Positions 9,839 through 18,088 of a DNA stretch of 64,000 bases are shown one piece after another; position 1 is the stretch's first letter; every line of letters begins with the position of its first letter. The notes under the pieces were generated by a model, which was not told the DNA's origin, searched no databases, and saw only the letters and a list, made by a program, of their open reading frames with translations. The position numbers were made by a program, and so were the translations under genes. The stretch is from Haloferula sp. BvORR071. Lineage in GTDB: Bacteria; Verrucomicrobiota; Verrucomicrobiia; Verrucomicrobiales; Akkermansiaceae. The stretch is from assembly GCF_000739615.1 (NCBI RefSeq), contig NZ_BATP01000005.1, forward strand, positions 62,001 through 126,000, in the 5' to 3' direction.

Positions 9839-10231
9839 ATGAAATACATCTGCCTGGGCTACATCGCCCCTAACAAATTCGAATCCCTGTCCGAAACCGA
9901 TCGCAACGCGATAGTGGACGAATGCTTGAGCTACGACGACGAGCTGCGCGCGAACGGCAACTTCGCCGGCGGCGATGCGCTGCAACCGCCGCAAACCGCC
10001 ACGACCCTGCGCTGGGTGAATGGCAAGGTCTCCATCACCGATGGCCCCTACGCCGAAACGAAGGAGCAGATCGGCGGCATCCTCATCCTTGAGGCTCGCG
10101 ATCTGAACCATGCGATCCAGATCATGTCGAAGCACCCCGGTGTGAAGGCCGGGCCCTTTGAGATCCGCCCGGCTGCGGACCTGAGCGAGATGATGCGAGA
10201 GAGCGAGGCAAGGCGTGGTGGGAAAGCGTGA
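9839..10231 (+). CDS. YCII/DGPF-domain protein 3
   Basis: A 130-residue member of the same fold but of a different branch. It starts MKYICLGYIAPNKFESLSE and carries TDGPYAETKEQIGGIL, with Tyr in place of Phe in the signature. It ends in HPGVKAGPFEIRPAADL, typical of the YCII group usually next to ECF41/ECF42 sigma factors. It is the last gene of the cluster, and a GC-rich hairpin separates it from the convergent next gene. Confidence 0.88.
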   Translation: MKYICLGYIAPNKFESLSETDRNAIVDECLSYDDELRANGNFAGGDALQPPQTATTLRWVNGKVSITDGPYAETKEQIGGILILEARDLNHAIQIMSKHPGVKAGPFEIRPAADLSEMMRESEARRGGKA

Positions 10232-10241
10232 GGGCGCTGTG

Positions 10242-10263
10242 GCGGGGGCAAGAATGTCCCCGC
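10242..10263. terminator. Hairpin between convergent genes
   Basis: GCGGGG (10242-10247) pairs with CCCCGC (10258-10263) around a 10-nt loop, and TGT/ACA extends the stem beyond a bulge. It lies between the DGPF gene 3 stop and the convergent cupin gene stop. There is no good T tract, so its efficiency as a terminator is uncertain. Confidence 0.45.
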
Positions 10264-10276
10264 ACATTATGCTGCC

Positions 10277-11014
10277 TCACACGATCTTCGCCTCGAAGAG
10301 ATCCTTACTGCCCTCGCGCGGCTTCCCATCCAGCTCGAACCACCGGCTGTCGTGGTTGCGCTGCTCGTTGTAAGGCGGGGTGAAGATGTCCACCAGTTGC
10401 GTGACCTTCCGCGCGGTCAGCGTGTGGATGTTTCGCGCCTTGGCGGTGAGCGTGGACAGATCGTTCTTCTGCAGCACCGTTTGCCCCACATGGCGGAGCA
10501 GGCAATGCCCCGCCTTCAACTCCTCTCCCTCAGGCTTCTCGATGAGATCGTAATTGGCGGTCTCGATCTCGCCTGAGGCGCAGAGGATCATCCCAGTCAT
10601 GCCGGGGTGATCGTGCGGCTTGATCACCTGGCCAACATCGAATTGCACCAGACAGAGGCTGAAATCGACGCGTGTCTCCAGGTATTGGAAGTCGACATCG
10701 CCTTGCTTGAGCCGCGCATCGAGCTGCTCCATTGCCTTGCTCATCACCGGATCCTCCATGTGCAGGCGGCGGGCGAGCTTGCCGATGGATGCGACGTAGT
10801 CTTCCTGGTTCCAGGCATCGAGGTGCTGCTTGGCGGCCTCCTTCGCCACCGCCTCCAGGAAGGCCTCCCAATGCATCGCGCCGTCTTCCGGCAGCCTGCC
10901 GTCTTGGGCATTCGCACGGGTCGCCAGGGAGCAGAGCGAGGGCAAGGCCATCATGACCCCGAGGAAGCTCGGCAGGCCCATGCTCAGGAATTCGCGGCGG
11001 TCGTAGTCGTCCAT
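10277..11014 (-). CDS. Exported cupin, cysteamine/cysteine dioxygenase-like (PCO/ADO family)
   Basis: A 245-residue protein. The N-terminus (DRREFLSMG, then a hydrophobic stretch ending ATRANA) looks like a Tat signal. The mature part has a cupin with KPHDHPGMTGMILCASG, the metal-binding His pair and pattern of the plant cysteine oxidase / 2-aminoethanethiol dioxygenase family. The later segment RNIHTLTA supplies a likely third His. Family members use Fe(II) and O2 to oxidise thiols to sulfinic acids. The substrate here is unknown. ATG 11014 is chosen because it places the RR motif correctly. An exported member is unusual for this otherwise intracellular family. Confidence 0.72.
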   Translation of the reverse strand: MDDYDRREFLSMGLPSFLGVMMALPSLCSLATRANAQDGRLPEDGAMHWEAFLEAVAKEAAKQHLDAWNQEDYVASIGKLARRLHMEDPVMSKAMEQLDARLKQGDVDFQYLETRVDFSLCLVQFDVGQVIKPHDHPGMTGMILCASGEIETANYDLIEKPEGEELKAGHCLLRHVGQTVLQKNDLSTLTAKARNIHTLTARKVTQLVDIFTPPYNEQRNHDSRWFELDGKPREGSKDLFEAKIV

Positions 11015-11121
11015 GATGGGTGCTTGGCGAGGAGAGTGGCACCCATTCTCAAAAGGCGACCGGAAAAGCGAGGATCTTTGTGGCCCCGCTTCGCCGGCTG
11101 GGAAACGGAGCCACAAATCGA

Positions 11122-11358
11122 TCAGCCCAGCGCCTCGATCGCAGCGCCGAAGTTGATGTGGAAGGGCTGGCCGCCGAGGACCAGCGCGGGCACCGACTTC
11201 ACTCCCGCAGCCTTGGCCTCGGGCAAGCGGGCGGTTTGCTCGCCGAGGTGGACGATCTCAAGCTCATAGCGTGCGGGATCCAGCGCTTGGGCGACGCCTT
11301 GTTCGGCCTCCACGCAGACAGGGCAACCGGCATGGTAGAAGATGGCGGACGTTTTCAT
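11122..11358 (-). CDS. Glutaredoxin/thioredoxin-like small protein
   Basis: A 78-residue thioredoxin-fold protein with GCPVC (redox cysteines 12 and 15) and the cis-proline segment VKSVPALVLGGQPFHINFG. Its length and layout match small glutaredoxin-like proteins. The chosen ATG 11358 gives the standard N-terminus MKTSAIFYHAGCPVC. It is transcribed divergently from an HxlR regulator 165 bases away, which suggests control by that regulator in response to redox or electrophile stress (inferred). Confidence 0.85.
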   Translation of the reverse strand: MKTSAIFYHAGCPVCVEAEQGVAQALDPARYELEIVHLGEQTARLPEAKAAGVKSVPALVLGGQPFHINFGAAIEALG

Positions 11359-11523
11359 GATATTCTCGTGCTGTTCGGTTTGATGTTCGCGCCTCCGCAT
11401 TCGTTCGGAGCGCGCCGCCATCATCCTCCCCTTCCCCGATCGCCCAAGAGGCCACCTTTCTGCGGGGTAGGCACCAAAAGGTTCCCTCTCGACAGCTTGC
11501 CGTGTGGCGGGTTCCATTGGGAC

Positions 11524-11865
11524 ATGCCAGCGGGAAAGCCGAAGTTCATCCCCCTGAAGGAGCGGACCGCCTATCACCGCTTCGAGGACGTGATCGGCTG
11601 CAAGTGGAGTTCCTCCGTGGTCGCTGCGGTGGCGCAGGGCGTCAAGCGGCCCGGCGAGCTGGAGCGCTTCATTCCGGGCATCTCCACGAAGGTGCTGAAT
11701 GAGCGCCTGCGCAAGCTGGTGGACTTCGGCGTACTGAGCCGCACCGAGCATGCGGGCCTGCCGGCTCGGGTGGACTACGATCTAACAGAAGCAGGCACCA
11801 AGCTCGCCGCCTTGCTGGAGCAAGTCCGGCAGCTGAACCTCGATCACCCCGCCTCGCCATCATGA
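11524..11865 (+). CDS. HxlR-family winged-helix transcriptional regulator
   Basis: A 113-residue protein with the HxlR winged-helix pattern: IGCKWSSSVVAAVAQGVKRPGELERFIPG, then STKVLNERLRKLVDFGVLSR and VDYDLTEAGTKLAALL. The leading ERTAYHRFEDVIGCKW segment puts a Cys where redox-sensing HxlR/QorR-type proteins often have one. The ATG at 11862 of the next gene overlaps its stop (ATGA), so it is coupled to the MOSC gene. It probably controls the divergent glutaredoxin gene and its own operon. Confidence 0.88.
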   Translation: MPAGKPKFIPLKERTAYHRFEDVIGCKWSSSVVAAVAQGVKRPGELERFIPGISTKVLNERLRKLVDFGVLSRTEHAGLPARVDYDLTEAGTKLAALLEQVRQLNLDHPASPS

Positions 11866-12581
11866 ATCCCACCACTGCCTCCGCGAAGGTGCTGGCGCTG
11901 CACATCGGCAGGGCCCTCCACATCGAATCCACCTCGACCGGCGAATGGTGGGACAAGCCCTGGGACACCGGCTTCTACAAGCAGCCGCAAACGGGTCCCT
12001 GCTGGCTCGGCTACGAAGGCTTCCGCAGCGATGAACAGGCGGACCGCAGATACCACGGTGGCTCGGAGAAGGCCGTGTGCGTGTATCCCGCCGAGCACTA
12101 CCCCTATTGGCGCGAGGCCTTGGAGTATCCCGATCTCCCGCATGGTGCCTTTGGCGAGAATCTCACCATCGAAGGCTTGCCCGAGACCGAGATCTGCATC
12201 GGCGACCGCTTCTCACTCGGCGAGGCAGTGGTGCAAGTCTCCCAACCTCGCCAACCCTGCTGGAAGCTCGCCCGCCGCTGGCAGGTGAAGGACCTGCCCC
12301 TGCAAGTGGAGCGCACCGGTTTCACCGGCTACTACTTCCGCGTGCTCCACCATGGTCATGTCCGCCCCGGCGACACGCTCGAACTCACCCAGCGCCCCTT
12401 CTTCGAATGGACCATCGCGCGCTGCAATGAGGTGATGCATCACGGGAAGGGCGGTCCCGGCGCCGCACGGGCCTTGGCGGAGTGCCCGCTGCTATCGAGC
12501 AGTTGGAAGGATGGCCTGTGGATGCGGGCGGAGAAGATGGCTGCTGGATCGCCTGGCAAGCGGAGGGAGCAGCCGGGGTAG
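11862..12581 (+). CDS. MOSC domain protein, YiiM-like
   Basis: A 239-residue protein with the MOSC beta-barrel. Visible are DRRYHGGSEKAVCVYPAEHY, GAFGENLTIEGL, and QVSQPRQPCWKLARRW with the conserved cysteine. C-terminal 3-alpha region features follow. YiiM proteins bind molybdenum cofactor and reduce N-hydroxylated bases and other toxic compounds. It overlaps the HxlR regulator by 4 bases and so is probably induced together with it. The last 25 residues are basic and variable. Confidence 0.88.
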   Translation: MNPTTASAKVLALHIGRALHIESTSTGEWWDKPWDTGFYKQPQTGPCWLGYEGFRSDEQADRRYHGGSEKAVCVYPAEHYPYWREALEYPDLPHGAFGENLTIEGLPETEICIGDRFSLGEAVVQVSQPRQPCWKLARRWQVKDLPLQVERTGFTGYYFRVLHHGHVRPGDTLELTQRPFFEWTIARCNEVMHHGKGGPGAARALAECPLLSSSWKDGLWMRAEKMAAGSPGKRREQPG

Positions 12582-12619
12582 CCTTGCTTCCGAGCGGGCA
12601 AGCTGGCTATCTTAACCCC

Positions 12620-13630
12620 ATGAGCCGGATCGCAAGCACTCTCCTAGCTGCCTGTAGCCTCAACGCCGTGGCTTTGGCCGACGGGCCTGACAAATCAGCC
12701 CCCGGCGGCCCGCTGGAAGCCACCGCCAGCCGCGGCGTCACCGCCCGCGATCCCTCCACCATCGTCCGCGATGGTGATACCTTCTGGTGCTTCTACACTG
12801 GCCGCGGCACGCCGTCGCTGAAGTCGAAGGATCTGGTCACTTGGGAGCGTGGGCAGCGGGTCTTCGACAAAGCGCCAGAGTGGATTGCCAAGGTGGTGCC
12901 AAAGAACGACGGCGTCTATTGGGCGCCGGATCTCCTGAAGGTGGGCGACCAGTGGTTCCTCTACTACTCGGTCTCCAGCTTCGGTGCGATGCACTCGGCC
13001 ATCGGCCTGGCGACCAATCCCACGCTCAATTCAGATGACCCGGCCTTCAAGTGGACCGATCAGGGCGTGGTGGTGGAATCGCAAGATGGCGGCGACTTCA
13101 ATACCATCGATCCCGCGATCTTCCACGACGATGATGGCAAGCTCTGGCTCGCTTTCGGATCGCAATGGAGCGGCCTGAAGCTGGTCGAACTCGATCCAAA
13201 GACCGGCAAGCGCCTCAAGCCGGATGAGCCGATGACGCCCATCGCCGCTGGCCAATCGATCGAGGCTCCCTGGATCTACAAGCGCAAGGGCTTCTACTAC
13301 CTCTTCCTCAACCGCGGCAATTGCTGCGCGGGCGACAAGAGCACCTACCACATCAAGGTGGGCCGCAGCGAAAGCATCAAGGGGCCCTACATCGCCAAGG
13401 ATGAGGCCCTGATGATCGATGGCGGCGGCACCATGGTACTGGACATGAAGATCGGCCCCCTCACCGGCCCCGGCCACGCCGGCATTGTCGAGAAGGATGG
13501 CAAGAGCTGGTTCTCCTGCCACTTCGAGGCCGATGACCGCATGGGCGGCAAGGCGACCTTGGGCGTGATGGCGATCCAGTGGAGCGAAGACGGCTGGCCG
13601 GATGTCCAGCCGCCGGACAAGGCCAAGTGA
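12620..13630 (+). CDS. GH43 endo-arabinanase-like glycoside hydrolase
   Basis: A 336-residue exported protein: signal peptide to about residue 20 (ASTLLAACSLNAVALA), then a five-bladed propeller of family GH43. The three catalytic acids are visible as ARDPSTIVRDG (base Asp), FNTIDPAIFHDDDG (pKa-modulating Asp) and QSIEAPWIYKR (acid Glu). Similarity is strongest to arabinan endo-1,5-alpha-L-arabinosidases. It probably degrades plant or algal polysaccharide outside the cytoplasm. The upstream extension overlapping the MOSC gene is rejected in favour of ATG 12620, which gives the signal peptide. Confidence 0.9.
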   Translation: MSRIASTLLAACSLNAVALADGPDKSAPGGPLEATASRGVTARDPSTIVRDGDTFWCFYTGRGTPSLKSKDLVTWERGQRVFDKAPEWIAKVVPKNDGVYWAPDLLKVGDQWFLYYSVSSFGAMHSAIGLATNPTLNSDDPAFKWTDQGVVVESQDGGDFNTIDPAIFHDDDGKLWLAFGSQWSGLKLVELDPKTGKRLKPDEPMTPIAAGQSIEAPWIYKRKGFYYLFLNRGNCCAGDKSTYHIKVGRSESIKGPYIAKDEALMIDGGGTMVLDMKIGPLTGPGHAGIVEKDGKSWFSCHFEADDRMGGKATLGVMAIQWSEDGWPDVQPPDKAK

Positions 13631-13646
13631 GCGAAGCACGGCGTCC

Positions 13647-16600
13647 TCACTGATTGGTCGTCACGCCGATCAGATTCGTGACGCCGACACCCGTGCTGAA
13701 GCTATCGATGCCACCGAGGCCATTGATGATGACCCGGTCATTCGCCACCTCCGGCAGGAGGATGCCGACGGTGGCAGGAAGCCCGGTGACGGTGACATTC
13801 GGTGCGCTGGCCGTGAGCGAGACGAAATCCGCGGCAGCGGTTCCGTTGAGTGTGATGACATCGACCGCCCCATCCCCCGCCGTTCCACCAGAGGCGGCAA
13901 GATCGGCGACTACGTTGATGAGATCGGTACCACTGAGATCGTTGACCGTCACGTTATCGGCCCCACCAAAGGCATTCAGGTCCAGTATTTCAACGTCGTT
14001 GAGATCCATCACGATATTCCCCACATTCCGCGTAAAGCGAGCCCGCGCCCCATTCGCGGAAGCATCGAAGTTCTCGGCAATATTTGAGCCGTTGAAGAGC
14101 AAGGTGTCGCTGCCATCCTGCCCCTCCACGATATCGCTGCCGTCGCCGGGATCCCATTGGCAGATATCGTCGCCGCTTCCCAAGAAGATCGTGTCGTTGC
14201 CTTGGTTGCCGTCGATGAAGTCCTTGTCGTCACCGCCGAGCAGCACATCACTGCCATTGCTGCCCAGGATCGTATCCGCACCCGACCCGCCGTCCACCGT
14301 GATGTGGATCAGGGCCGCAAGGTTTCCCGTAGCACTGAAGGAATCGTCACCGCCATTCGCATTCAGGACAAGCTCCTCAGTCGAGCCAATATCAAGGCTG
14401 AAGGGCGCAGGATCGATCCGGTCGAAGCGCACCCGTGTGCCATTGGCGGTGGTGGTGAAGCTCTCGGTACCGTTGCCTCCATTCACCTCCACGGTGTCGG
14501 TTCCCGGGCCGCCTTCATTGAGATCCGTGTCGTCGCCAGGATTCCAGATGAGGCGGTCGGTATCGGCCTCGCCGAAGACCTGATCGTCGGCATCGCCACC
14601 GGTCAGGGTGTCATTGCCCGCACCACCGAAGAGAAGATCCGTTCCCCCTTTGCCGAGGACCGAGTCGTTCCCGCTACCGCCAAAGAGCAAGTCACCGCCC
14701 GAGCCTCCCGTGAGGGTATCGTTCCCCGCCCCACCGAAGAGGAACGCAGCAGGCAAGGCCCCATTCGTTTCCACCACACTGAGAGTGTCGTTGCCTCCCT
14801 TGCCGAAAACGCGGATCAGCGAAGTGTTCGCGACAGTTGCCCCGGGGATGGCGATGCCGTTTGAAAAGATCGCCCCGGCAGTATTCCGCGAGATCGTGAT
14901 CGTATTGTCTGCGGCATCACCAGAGACCGTCACGATCCCTGAAGTAATGTTAGGCCCATCCTCGATCAGGATATTGTCGCCCACCCCGCCATCGAGCGTA
15001 TCCGTACCGCCATTTCCGATCAGCACGTCATCGTTGTCTCCGCCGAGAAGCGTATCCACCTCGGCACTGCCGAGCAGGATGTCGTTTCCAACTCCTCCAT
15101 CCACCACCAGACGCGGCCCTCCCACCGGCACAGCAGAGGCATCCACCACATCCTCCCCCGCGAGCGTTTGGATCCGGACAGTATCGAGGGAAGCCTCGAA
15201 GCCATCCACTACCACCTGCGCCGCCAGCCCCGATACAACCAGGTCCCCTGAGGACAGGATTGCTGTGACGACATCGTCCGAAGCAGAGCCATTGATGATT
15301 ACATTGTCCACCACGCCATCCCCCACCCCGCCCGTGGCCGCGAGATCGGCGATGACGGTCGTGAGATCGGTGCCAGTAAGGTCATTCACCGTGAGGCTGT
15401 CCGCTCCGCCGAGCGCATTGAGGTCGAGCGTTTCGATGTCATCGAGGTCCATCACAATATTCGCCACATCACGGGTGAAAATCACCCTGCCCCCATTGGC
15501 CGAGACCGTGAGGTTCTCCGCGATGTTGGAACCATTGAAGTGGAGGCTGTCATTCCCGCTCTGGCCTTCCACCGTGTCGCTGCCATCACCGGGATCCCAC
15601 TGGCAGACATCCTCGCCCGCGCCCATGAAGATTGCATCGTTGCCCTGGTTACCATCGATGAAGTCGTTGTCATCGCCGCCCAGCAGCACATCCGCGCCAT
15701 TGCTACCCAAGATCGTATCGGCACCCGCACCGCCATCCACGGTGATCTGGATCAGCGCGGCCAAGTTGCCCGCCGCGCTGAAGCTATCGTCGCCGCCATT
15801 GGCATTCAGCACCAGCTTTTCAGAGGTGCCAATATCGAGCGTGAAGGGCGCGGGAGTCACCCGATCGAAACGTACGCGGACTCCATTGGCGGTGACGGTG
15901 AAGGTTTCCGCCCCATTGCCCCCGTTGATCTCGATGGTGTCGATATCGGCATCGCCTTCGTTCAGGTCGTTGTCGTCCCCCGGATTCCAAATCAGGCGGT
16001 CGTTGTTGTTGCCGCCGGAGACCAGATCATCGCCATCGCCACCGGTGAGGAGGTCATTGCCATCCCCGCCGAGCAGATTGTCCACGCCACCCTTACCGAA
16101 GAGAGCATCATCACCCGTGCCGCCATCCAGCAGATCGGCGCCGGAGCTCCCGGTGAGGGTGTCATTACCAGCTTCGCCGAAGAGCCGTGCCGCTGGAAGA
16201 GCTCCCAGGGATTCATCCAGCGTGAGATGGTCATCGCCATCCCTGCCAAAGATATCGATGCGGGCAGTATTGGCCACAGTGGAGCTGCCACCGGTGATCG
16301 TCACAGCACCGCCATTCACTCGCAGATTCCCCGCCGCATCACGGCTGATGGTGATGACATTGTCCTGATCCCCGCCGGTGACGTTGAGAACTCCCGAGCT
16401 TGTCACGAAGACCGCGGTAATGACATCGGGCGGCGGCGGCTTGAGGCGGAAGAAGGCCTGCGGTTTCCCCGTGATGGGAACCGTGACATTGATCGCAGCG
16501 TTCGCGCCGCTGATCGGCGCGCCGGTATCCACCCAAGTCCCGAGGGCCGTATTGGTCTGCAGTTGGTAGGAAACCCCGGTCGTCCCGAACCAAGAGACCA

Positions 16601-16715
16601 CCATATTCGCCCCCGTTCCCCTGCTGATCCCGAGTTGCGGATTGGCTGCGGCAGCACTGCCGGCACACAGCACGGCCAGGGTGAAAAGGAGGCTTGGGCG
16701 AATCGTCGGGTGCAT
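13647..16715 (-). CDS. RTX-type calcium-binding repeat surface protein with internal duplication
   Basis: A 1022-residue secreted protein. A signal peptide (residues 1-25, ending GSAAAAN) is followed by a short beta-sandwich region (SWFGTTGVSYQLQTNTALG TWV). Then come many hemolysin-type nonapeptides such as GEAGNDTLTGSSGADLLDGG and GGDGNDLLTGGDGDD, which bind Ca2+ in known RTX proteins. The body consists of two long units related by a shift of 481 codons (1443 bases), with near-identical segments such as QWDPGDGSD and DIGTSEKLVLNANGGDDSF / DIGSTEELVLNANGGDDSF. No C-terminal type I secretion signal or anchor is obvious. Probably an extracellular structural or adhesion protein. Confidence 0.88.
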   Translation of the reverse strand: MHPTIRPSLLFTLAVLCAGSAAAANPQLGISRGTGANMVVSWFGTTGVSYQLQTNTALGTWVDTGAPISGANAAINVTVPITGKPQAFFRLKPPPPDVITAVFVTSSGVLNVTGGDQDNVITISRDAAGNLRVNGGAVTITGGSSTVANTARIDIFGRDGDDHLTLDESLGALPAARLFGEAGNDTLTGSSGADLLDGGTGDDALFGKGGVDNLLGGDGNDLLTGGDGDDLVSGGNNNDRLIWNPGDDNDLNEGDADIDTIEINGGNGAETFTVTANGVRVRFDRVTPAPFTLDIGTSEKLVLNANGGDDSFSAAGNLAALIQITVDGGAGADTILGSNGADVLLGGDDNDFIDGNQGNDAIFMGAGEDVCQWDPGDGSDTVEGQSGNDSLHFNGSNIAENLTVSANGGRVIFTRDVANIVMDLDDIETLDLNALGGADSLTVNDLTGTDLTTVIADLAATGGVGDGVVDNVIINGSASDDVVTAILSSGDLVVSGLAAQVVVDGFEASLDTVRIQTLAGEDVVDASAVPVGGPRLVVDGGVGNDILLGSAEVDTLLGGDNDDVLIGNGGTDTLDGGVGDNILIEDGPNITSGIVTVSGDAADNTITISRNTAGAIFSNGIAIPGATVANTSLIRVFGKGGNDTLSVVETNGALPAAFLFGGAGNDTLTGGSGGDLLFGGSGNDSVLGKGGTDLLFGGAGNDTLTGGDADDQVFGEADTDRLIWNPGDDTDLNEGGPGTDTVEVNGGNGTESFTTTANGTRVRFDRIDPAPFSLDIGSTEELVLNANGGDDSFSATGNLAALIHITVDGGSGADTILGSNGSDVLLGGDDKDFIDGNQGNDTIFLGSGDDICQWDPGDGSDIVEGQDGSDTLLFNGSNIAENFDASANGARARFTRNVGNIVMDLNDVEILDLNAFGGADNVTVNDLSGTDLINVVADLAASGGTAGDGAVDVITLNGTAAADFVSLTASAPNVTVTGLPATVGILLPEVANDRVIINGLGGIDSFSTGVGVTNLIGVTTNQ

Positions 16716-16814
16716 ACGGATTCTCGCGGCTGTCCCGCCTATTCCTACAGCACTCTATCCATTTTTCCAAGTGCCAAGAAAACAGTCGGACAGCCCGCTT
16801 GCCGCCACCAGATT

Positions 16815-17285
16815 TCAGCCGTGATCTGGGATCTCAGGCTCGGTCAGCAGGGTCAGGAGCTGCAGCGATTCCTGCCAGCCCATGTAGCAGGCTTCCACCG
16901 GGATCATGGCCGGGATGCCTTCCTGCACTACATTCAGCTCCGTGCCACAGAATACTTCACGGAGCTCGACAGTGGTAATCATGGTGCCGGGGAGATTCGG
17001 ATCGTCGAACTTGTCATCATAGCGAAGCCGCTTGTTAGGTTCGAGTTCGAGATACTTCCCGCCAAAGGAGTGGCCATTGCCGGTGCTGAAGTTGGTGAAG
17101 GACATCTGGAAGGTACCACCGACTTTCACGTCCATGTGGTGAACCTTGCAGGTGAAGCCGTGCGGCGGCAGCCACTTGGCCATCGCATCGGGATCGGTGA
17201 AAGCGCGGTAAACCCGCTCCGGCTTGGCGCGGAGCACACGGTGAAGGCGGACGGTTCCAGTGGTAGCGTTGGTTTCGGAGGACAT
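16815..17285 (-). CDS. SRPBCC / AHSA1-like protein
   Basis: A 156-residue START-fold protein of the activator of Hsp90 ATPase homologue-1 type. Visible are VRLHRVLRAKPERVYRAFTDP, MAKWLPPHGFTC, VGGTFQMSF, and the C-terminal helix EACYMGWQESLQLLTLL. These proteins bind hydrophobic ligands, and the ligand here is unknown. ATG 17285 (MSSETNATTG) is preferred over an upstream ATG that would add a basic non-conserved segment. It is a single gene with no clear partner. Confidence 0.88.
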   Translation of the reverse strand: MSSETNATTGTVRLHRVLRAKPERVYRAFTDPDAMAKWLPPHGFTCKVHHMDVKVGGTFQMSFTNFSTGNGHSFGGKYLELEPNKRLRYDDKFDDPNLPGTMITTVELREVFCGTELNVVQEGIPAMIPVEACYMGWQESLQLLTLLTEPEIPDHG

Positions 17286-17389
17286 GGCGGCGGTTTTGGT
17301 TTGGTGAGACGGTGTTTCATCATAGCGACGGACGGCAGCCGCGCGTCTGGACATTTTCCGGCGAAAAACTTTTCAGGGCTACTTCCTTT

Positions 17390-18088
17390 TCACCACCCCT
17401 CCCCATTCAAAGCCCAGCGCCCCAACTCTTCATAGCGGGTCAGCCCATGGAAGCTCCGGAGCAGCACGATCTCACCAACGTCCCACGAGAGCACATCAAT
17501 CGGCTGGAAAGAAACACGTTTGACCGAGTAGCCCGTCGTGAGATGGGGATTAAATTTCTCCCGCTTCACATTCAGGCCTACCGCCTTTGCTTCATCGAAG
17601 GCCTCGTTGTAGCAGGCCTCGAACCCCGGCTGTTTCTGATCGTTTGCCAAAACCAAGGGAGCGGAGCGTCCCGGAGGTTTGAAGAAATGCCCGATTTGGT
17701 TGAGATTCCCTTGAAAGGGCGAAGTGCGGGCCGATGCAATCGCACACACACGCTTCACCCATTCCATCCCGTCGCCTTGTAGGTCCACATAGAGCCCGAA
17801 ATAGACCAGGGTAACGTGAAATTGGCTTATGGGCCGCGGCTTCCCGTCCAGGCCATGATCGAGGTAGACCTTCCTCGTAATTTCGTCCGCACCTTGAACA
17901 ACCTCTTCACTCGGAAGAATAGCCGAGAAGATGGTGTCATCGGCCTCTGAACGTTTCGAGGAGCTGGGCATGGCAATTGGAGCGGGCTTGGGATAAACTA
18001 GAACACCGTCGTCAGATACTTCAACTGCTAGAACAGATCTGAAGGCAGCCATCCCAAAAGCTGACTTTCGCACCCATCCCTCACTCAT
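17390..18088 (-). CDS. 2H phosphoesterase (2'-5' RNA ligase-like)
   Basis: A 232-residue protein with the two HxT motifs of the 2H superfamily: FHVTLVYFG (His91-Val-Thr93) and FNPHLTTGY (His182-Leu-Thr184). Family members hydrolyse cyclic or 2'-5' phosphodiester bonds in RNA or nucleotides. The start is uncertain. ATG at 18088 overlaps the start codon of the divergent gene by two bases, while ATG 18052 (MAAFRSVLAVEV) would leave a 34-base gap. Base composition is lower in GC than most of the window, so it may be a recent arrival. Confidence 0.75.
   Translation of the reverse strand: MSEGWVRKSAFGMAAFRSVLAVEVSDDGVLVYPKPAPIAMPSSSKRSEADDTIFSAILPSEEVVQGADEITRKVYLDHGLDGKPRPISQFHVTLVYFGLYVDLQGDGMEWVKRVCAIASARTSPFQGNLNQIGHFFKPPGRSAPLVLANDQKQPGFEACYNEAFDEAKAVGLNVKREKFNPHLTTGYSVKRVSFQPIDVLSWDVGEIVLLRSFHGLTRYEELGRWALNGEGW

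Noticed and set aside
12482..12619. An N-terminal extension of the GH43 gene overlapping the MOSC gene
   Set aside because: Starting there would bury the signal peptide that begins at ATG 12620 and would require a large gene overlap.
14100..16300. Regular short repeats that could suggest a CRISPR array
   Set aside because: The repeats are in frame in a coding sequence, vary in sequence and encode Ca-binding nonapeptides. There are no constant spacers.
14608..16368. A 586-codon open frame antisense to the RTX-type gene
   Set aside because: Low-complexity Ser/Pro sequence produced by reading GC-rich nonapeptide repeats backward. The opposite strand has the signal peptide and RTX motifs.
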